From contig NC_052507.1 of the NCBI RefSeq assembly GCF_014356525.2, positions 57,389,362 to 57,453,361 of the forward strand: 64,000 nucleotides of DNA, given 5' to 3'. Of this stretch, positions 59,401-64,000 are shown piece by piece. Position 1 is the stretch's first letter. The number at the start of each line of letters is the position of its first letter. This DNA comes from Nilaparvata lugens (taxonomy: Eukaryota > Arthropoda > Insecta > Hemiptera > Delphacidae). Made by a program: the position numbers and the translations under genes. The notes under the pieces were generated by a model. That model was not told where the DNA came from. It was given only the letters and a program-made list of their open reading frames with translations, and did not search any database.

Positions 59401-62400
59401 AATGAATCCTGTAATGATAACAGGACTGTCTAATAAAAATCACTTTAGCCCACTCTTTAGGCCTATTTCTCTCTTAATGTATTTCAAAACCTATAATTTT
59501 TTTCTCTAATTTGCAGTGTTTTATCTACGATGTGAATTGTATTTATTGCATTGCCTTTTATATATATATATAAAATATATGTATTTACATATGTATGTAT
59601 TTAATACATCATGTATCCATGATAATAATATTACACGAATAACAGAACTAATAACTCTATATACTCTATATATATATATATATAGCTTATATAAATTTGC
59701 ATGTGGTCTTTGGTGTAATGTTAGTTACTGGTGTGAATAGTACGGCAACTAGTTAGTTGGTGGTGTATTGTTTTGAGTAGTCGCATTCATCCTTCCAGTT
59801 CTTTCACCTTGTCTAATAACACTTGTACACTGTATTTTATTTTGTCTCGTTTTTTATGTGTTACATCCATTTTCCCATTATTTATTTAATCCACTTCATT
59901 CAGTTTTTACTTCTTTGTATTTATTCATTTATCAATTAATTTATTTATCATGTACTCTATGCTTGCATTCTTGTTTTCTCCTTATTTGCTTTTTAATCAA
60001 ATGAATAGATAATAAACTTTCACTGCATATCTTTTTCAAATTTCTCCGAAGTGAAGATTCACAAATTTAAACCTTTGTTCGTTTTCTTAAAACAACTCGA
60101 ACTCTCACAATACACTAACATTCTGTTGTACGATTTAACAAGTGATTTCCTAGCAAATGGTATTTAACATCATCATGTATCCATGATAATAATATTACAC
60201 GAATAACAGAACTAATAACTCTATTGAAATAAATAATAATACCTTAACATTCCAGTTATGATAACTGACAGATGTAAATTGGTGTAATGTTAATTATAAT
60301 AACTGACAGATGTAAATTGGTGTAATGTTAATTATAATAACTGACAATAAATACATCAAAAACAAGTTGGTTATTTCAATCGAATAACAATATTCTACTA
60401 ATTATCTCAAATTGTTGGTTCCCATTGGTTAGAGAAACTAAATCCAGCTTTCAATTCAAATTCTGAATCTCTTCCAGGTGAGAATACTTTTGATCACATA
60501 ACAAACGATGACATACGCTCCTTCACTGAAGAACTTCTCAAAAAAGACAACAGCTCACTTTTTCAGTATTTCAAGTATAACATTCAAGGAAAGGCTAACA
60601 AGAATCCCGATGTTGACGAGGCTCCAGAGCAGTGAGTATTGAAGAAATTATTGTTAAAAGTATTTTTGGCTGAGAATAAAGCCTACATGAACTAGACTTG
60701 TGCGTGGGTGATGAAAATGAGAAATTTATGATGTAGCAAACTCAACTATAGTGAGATTCACCTTATAAAGTTAGTGGAAATTATATGACGGCATGGTTGC
60801 CAATTCTCCTTTTTCCTCCGCCTTCTAAAGTAGGTAGATTCATGCCATCCCGGTATATTTCATATGATATCACTCAATTGTTTATTCTTGTTTATAATGA
60901 ACAATTCTATCTCAAATACCTTCTATTAGCCAAGAAAGTACCGTACTATATCTATTCATGATTTGATCAAATTGAGATCAAATAAATAAATAAATATTAA
61001 ATATGCTGGTAGTTCATTATATTTCATCACAGCATACAATCGATTTGATAACAGTACGGAGCTAGAAAAGGATAGAGCTTTCTGGTTTTTCTAATGACAG
61101 ACAAGAGTACCAAACCGATGATAATCAGGAGCTGACTTTAAAACGTGAATCGCACTTTAGAATAAATTGGTTCATTAAACATGATAAATCTCTAGTTAAT
61201 TTGAATTCACAAAGCCGAGTAGTTCCATTCAATAATAATTTCTTTCCATACCTAATTTTTTCAGTAACGATCAATATTGTTAGCTAGTCTTGAGACCAAT
61301 TTAAATCTTTTTCCGGTCCTAAAATGTTGAAGATGCTTGAAATCTACTAATTTGTTGTAGCCTTCTGGAAGTGGATGACCAAGCACTGCAGTATCCGACT
61401 GTTGAAAAAGTGATAGCTCTCCTGGACAATTACTATCCCGATGCTAAGACCGCCGAAGATGTCACTGAGGAGGAACAGGTTGAAGAAAACGAATTCCTAG
61501 ACGCGATTATGGACACCGCCGTTATGAACCATACTATTGATTTCTTGCGCCAAAAAGGTTTGTTTCTCCTTATTTGTTCCCTCCCATCTCGTTTATTTAA
61601 ACCCATAATGTTCAAAATCGATTAAGTCTCAATTGTCAAAATTCTCAATTATTTAGAATCTTACAAACCTCTCCACGCCAGAAAGATTTCTACTTGATAT
61701 CTTCCTTCCATATTTTCTAATGAGAAGCTCGCTGTTTCATTTTTCAAGGATATGTGAGGATAGCTCATTGATGTTCAGACTATTATCGTATGAAAAAGAA
61801 ACTTCAACTTATTTAGTCCATTGACACACATGATTTTCCGAAATCCAATATTTTAAGATACAAATATAAGCCTACCGATGACATGATGTAGTTAGATATC
61901 TTAATAATTATAAACCAAGCATTGTTTTGCAATTAAAAACTGAATTCTTATGTGTTTTATTGGTAGGGAGCCCCTTGCGAGAAGATCCCACCTCACCTAA
62001 ATATACAGGATGTATCAAATTTAAGCTGTCAATGGGCTTACGACTGTCATACTTCAGCCGGGACCGACAGTTCAACATGACCAAACCGATAACACGGGAG
62101 TGATCTGGCTCAAAACTTTTGTTCGTATTTGGGTTTGAATTAAATGACTTTCCGTTTCAGGTTAATACAAAACAATTATACCACTTTCAACCTTCATTAT
62201 CTCCTCTCATTGCTCTTAGGGCTGGTTTTCGAGCTCGGGATTTAGCTAAGCTCTAGACTTTAAACAGCTGAAGTCAGAAAATTGTCTTTCCGAAACGGGG
62301 CGTAGTCGTAGTTTTTATGACAATCTTTATTTTGTCATTTCTATAATTGGAAACGTTTTTCCTTGACGAAATGAAACATTCCTAAATAATTCAAAATAGC

Positions 62401-63370
62401 TGAAACGTTACACTACCTATTTTCTCTTTATTTTATTTTGTGTTCAATTTTCTAGTTTTTCGAAATTTAATTTAAACGTGGACTGCGACTACGCCCCGTT
62501 TCGGGAAGCCAATTTTCTGACTCCAGCTGTTTAAAGTCTAGAACTTAGCCAAATGCCGAGCTCGGAAACCGGCCCTTAATGTTCATATAATTTTTCAAAT
62601 CATACTTTATTAATATGCTTTTTTATTATTTCGAGGTAAAATCTTGGAAAACATTCGTATAATCTACAATTCGTGTAACAAATCATATCTGGACCCTAAT
62701 TCAATCCCAAATATTATATTCTTGCATCTAATGCAATTTCAAGCTCCTCTTCTTATAGCTTTCTTCACTTGTCTCACCTTTCATACATCTTCTAGGTCTT
62801 ATGCCTCACAGAGAATACTATTACTTATTATTTTTTCAATAACACATTTGTTTCACACATAGATATCGCATCATAACACATGATAAATAAATACTAAAAC
62901 AAAAAAACTAGTACTGAATCTGAATAATTTATTCGAGTTGATTACTGCTCTTATAATCGATTAAAAAATTCTTGTACTGTATGTGAATTATTAAATGAAG
63001 TTCATTACGCTTCTACAATTCTATTTCGAAGTATAGCTTGTAAACCTTATCTCTTACAAGTATTCATACTATTAATAATTTAAATTTATATATCATATTT
63101 TTAAATCACTATATTCCATTGCAATTTCAATTTGTAGGTGTATTCGATGGTGATCGAGAGATGTTCAAGAATTGGCTCCACTTGATGTGGTTCTCCCTCT
63201 ACACCAGAGGCTACAAACGCCTTAGTTCGAGCGGATTTGAGCATGTTTTCAAAGGTGAAGTGAAGAAGAACACAGTGCTAGGAATGCATAATTGGATATC
63301 TTACACTTTGGAAGAGAGAGCCAACCACACTAACTACTATGGATGGATGAAAAATAAGGAATTCGAAAAG
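53388..63370 (+). CDS. EndoU: EndoU (XendoU/PP11-type) endoribonuclease, 3' end missing
   Basis: Secreted uridylate-preferring RNA endonuclease family. Exons 53388-53499, 58986-59201, 60478-60631, 61361-61557 and 63138-63370 join in phase (112, 216, 154, 197 and 233 nt; 304 codons). The N-terminus is a signal peptide (NLQFCFLFSCIILMLYKGNA), then a Cys-rich segment, then the EndoU domain from about residue 115: EELLKKDNSSLFQY, TVEKVIALLDNYYPD, EFLDAIMDTAVMNHTIDFL. Two catalytic histidines appear in GFEHVFKGE and GMHNWISY. The third catalytic residue (Lys) and the C-terminus lie in exons beyond the window. Extra exons in the 5.5-kb intron 1 cannot be excluded. No defects seen. Confidence 0.93.
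53544..53638 (+). repeat. Half-copy of the 48361-type MITE
   Basis: CAATAGAGAAAGGATATCAT, then ATATCCCATAGTATAGGGCA and TTTAAGCCGT follow the same order as the MITE at 48361-48635. It stops where an RTE-like repeat begins. Confidence 0.6.
53639..53870 (+). repeat. RTE/SINE-like repeat
   Basis: Begins GACTAGCAGGTTACCCGTGC, a form common at ends of arthropod non-LTR repeats, and includes GTTCAGGCGTGATGATGCGT and CTATCCTGTGTACGGGATC. A reverse-orientation relative is at 21005-21175 and a short one at about 50465-50500. Confidence 0.6.
54700..55614 (-). mobile_element. PIF/Harbinger element, internally deleted
   Basis: Perfect 22-bp terminal inverted repeats (starting GGGTACGTTTATGTCGGAGC) at 54700-54721 and 55593-55614, extended by imperfect inner repeats. 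TAA is duplicated on both sides (54697-54699; 55615-55617), the three-base target typical of this superfamily. Only the first transposase exon remains, so it depends on an intact relative. It is nested in the hAT-like element. Confidence 0.9.
55148..55449 (-). pseudogene. Harbinger transposase (HARBI1-like) first exon
   Basis: ATG at 55449 opens 100 codons: an acidic start (MSDSDEDFIFAS), then YHHLYKDLRQHPKNFFDYMR and SPIMTEKRLMLTL, the N-terminal region of PIF/Harbinger nucleases just before their conserved LATG segment. It ends at a good splice donor (TTAAG|GTAAGT, exon end 55148). The nuclease exons with the DDE residues are absent from the element. Confidence 0.8.
55898..56992. mobile_element. 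Non-autonomous hAT element (1,095 bp)
   Basis: Ends TAGGGATGTCCATCCCG and, inverted, TAGGGATGTCAATCCCG, followed by CCCGGGAT-rich subterminal repeats on both sides. CTCATTTT is duplicated exactly at 55890-55897 and 56993-57000, the 8-bp target of hAT elements. No transposase frame. Nested in the larger hAT-like element. Confidence 0.92.
57125..57560. repeat. Inverted-repeat segment
   Basis: TTTTCCTACAGTTACC at 57132 and its inverse GGTAACTGTAGGAAAA near 57539, each flanked by an AAAAGTGG-type block. May be a further small transposon, but it has no resolved target duplication. Confidence 0.5.
58818..58985. other. EndoU intron 1, 3' end
   Basis: Unique-looking intron sequence leading into the polypyrimidine tract before exon 2. 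Confidence 0.5.
58986..59201 (+). CDS. EndoU: EndoU exon 2 (Cys-rich segment)
   Basis: Acceptor TTTTTTTGTACAG. Encodes SEYCSATNHLQNEDCIQGGG and a further stretch with Cys at LLKCVNED, INCDVT and SSSCNC. The Cys spacing does not match a somatomedin B domain. Ends AAT T|GTTAGT, phase 1; reading on without splicing would meet TAG within two codons. Confidence 0.88.
59202..60477 (+). other. EndoU intron 2 with local duplications
   Basis: About 50 bp (ATCATGTATCCATGATAATA ... ACTAATAACTCTAT) occurs at 59607-59657 and again at 60173-60223, 566 bp apart. A TTGGTGTAATGTTAATTATA unit is repeated in tandem at 60280 and 60318. TATA runs lie at 59560-59575 and 59668-59686. No gene. Confidence 0.65.
60478..60631 (+). 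CDS. EndoU: EndoU exon 3
   Basis: Acceptor CTCTTCCAG; starts GTGAGAA, itself donor-like, but phase requires it. Encodes the start of the EndoU domain (DDIRSFTEELLKKDNSSLFQ). Donor GAGCA|GTGAGT, phase 2. Confidence 0.9.
61361..61557 (+). CDS. EndoU: EndoU exon 4
   Basis: Acceptor TTTGTTGTAG. Encodes LLEVDDQALQYPTVEKVIAL, an acidic stretch (EDVTEEEQVEENEF) and the VMNHTIDFLRQK helix. Donor AAAAAG|GTTTGT, phase 1. Confidence 0.93.
62219..62575. mobile_element. 357-bp Harbinger-type MITE in EndoU intron 4
   Basis: Terminal inverted repeats of about 100 bp (GGGCTGGTTTTCGAGCTCGG at left; inverted right end GGGCCGGTTTCCGAGCTCGG), including ACTTTAAACAGCTG and GAAACGGGGCGTAGTCG. TTA is present on both sides (62216-62218; 62576-62578), as in Harbinger targets. 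No coding sequence. Confidence 0.85.
63138..63370 (+). CDS. EndoU: EndoU exon 5 (catalytic His motifs)
   Basis: Acceptor CAATTTGTAG. Encodes KNWLHLMWFSLYTRG, SGFEHVFKGEV and LGMHNWISYTLEER, the two catalytic histidine blocks, and NYYGW. Donor GAAAAG|GTATCA, phase 0. Confidence 0.94.
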
Positions 63371-63484
63371 GTATCATTTTCATAAATTTCTACTTTAATA
63401 TTTGGAATAATCATTCACCCACTATCATCAATATAATTGAAAAGTTTTGGAAGTTCTCTTATATTTTTCAGTGTCAAAATATAG

Positions 63485-63642
63485 TGTAGCGGAGAAAGTA
63501 GCTGAGAGTATTGAAAACTAATGCATGTATTCAAATCTGTCAAAACATATGGAGTGGCGATGGTAGATAGATAGAAGAAAGCGGTTACATTCAGATACAT
63601 GCTTTACTTTTCAACACTCTCAGCTACCTTCTCCGCTACCCT
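63485..63642. mobile_element. Small MITE-like inverted repeat
   Basis: Arms of about 42 bp: GTAGCGGAGAAAGTAGCTGA at 63486 and its inverse TCAGCTACCTTCTCCGCTAC near 63620, about 87% matching. Target duplication unclear. Confidence 0.55.
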
Positions 63643-63794
63643 CTACCTTTGCAGATTAACTATGTATTGACCATTACAGTGTTATAGCCGTTTGGTTTCA
63701 AATAATCTGAGTCTTCCCTACTGAATATTAAGCTCAAATATTCTATAGACTATGATGGGCTAACTAAGTCAGGTATAATTCTATTATCAATCTT

Positions 63795-63845
63795 TGATAG
63801 ACAGATATCGCAACAATTGTGGGTTCAAATCCCGCCAAACGCATG
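63795..63845 (+). repeat. tRNA-like B box (SINE head candidate)
   Basis: GGGTTCAAATCCCGCC at 63822 has a perfect B box and a T-arm-like form. The upstream half is not a convincing tRNA, so a SINE fragment is likelier. Confidence 0.4.
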
Positions 63846-64000
63846 GATTTCATCTTATTTCTTCTTATTACCCATGTACAAGTAAATGAATACTGTCTGG
63901 AGCATACATACAGCAAGAAAACATCAATTTTATACTGTACGGGTACAATTATAAGTCTAAAAACATATTAAGCTTTTAGAAATTTGGCTACATCGAGTGG

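Larger units (their letters stand above)
63371..64000. other. EndoU intron 5 (incomplete)
   Basis: No exon for the remaining EndoU domain is visible up to the window edge. The stretch holds a small MITE-like inverted repeat (63485-63642) and a tRNA-like B box. Confidence 0.6.

Noticed and set aside
63650..63690. Acceptor-like CCTTTGCAG as the next EndoU exon
   Set aside because: The frame after it stops within about ten codons and lacks the expected EndoU residues.

Overview
This is AT-rich, intron-bearing animal DNA with one 100-base assembly gap (17040-17139). The retroelement types, intron style and two recognisable host genes point to an insect, most likely a hemipteran. That placement is an inference; no species marker is present. 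Most of the window is transposon and decayed repeat. All coordinates were derived by hand.

Host genes lie in the right half. A mitochondrial carrier (SLC25 family) gene occupies 28281-52647 on the minus strand. Its six coding exons join in phase into 319 residues carrying all three carrier signatures. An EndoU-type secreted endoribonuclease gene starts at 53388 on the plus strand and runs off the right end; five exons are visible (304 residues), including both catalytic histidine motifs. The two genes are head to head, with start codons 740 bp apart, so they may share a promoter region.

Region by region: 1-1486 is a broken Ty3/gypsy pol remnant. 1954-2901 is a decayed reading frame of unknown origin. 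2986-8475 holds two head-to-tail copies of one non-LTR element, each preceded by a 47-bp tandem array; the first copy has a large internal deletion. 8.5-28 kb is mostly gene-poor: LINE fragments, MITEs, a ~640-bp CTT tract, a (CA)n tract, 153-bp and ~94-bp tandem repeats, and three weak candidate or orphan exons. Carrier intron 5 (17 kb) holds a 5'-truncated LINE, a near-perfect palindrome and a jockey-type LINE split by a young BEL/Pao element and by another LINE. Carrier intron 4 holds a 2.5-kb fold-back element. EndoU intron 1 holds a 4.75-kb long-inverted-repeat transposon that contains a Harbinger derivative and a small hAT. EndoU intron 4 holds a Harbinger-type MITE.

I found no clearly new multi-gene system. 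The best leads are the fold-back element whose two arms act as insertion/empty-site controls for a MITE, the three-layer transposon nest in EndoU, the Harbinger relic that keeps a transposase exon and splice donor, the tandem LINE with 47-bp units, and the palindrome resembling Penelope-like termini.
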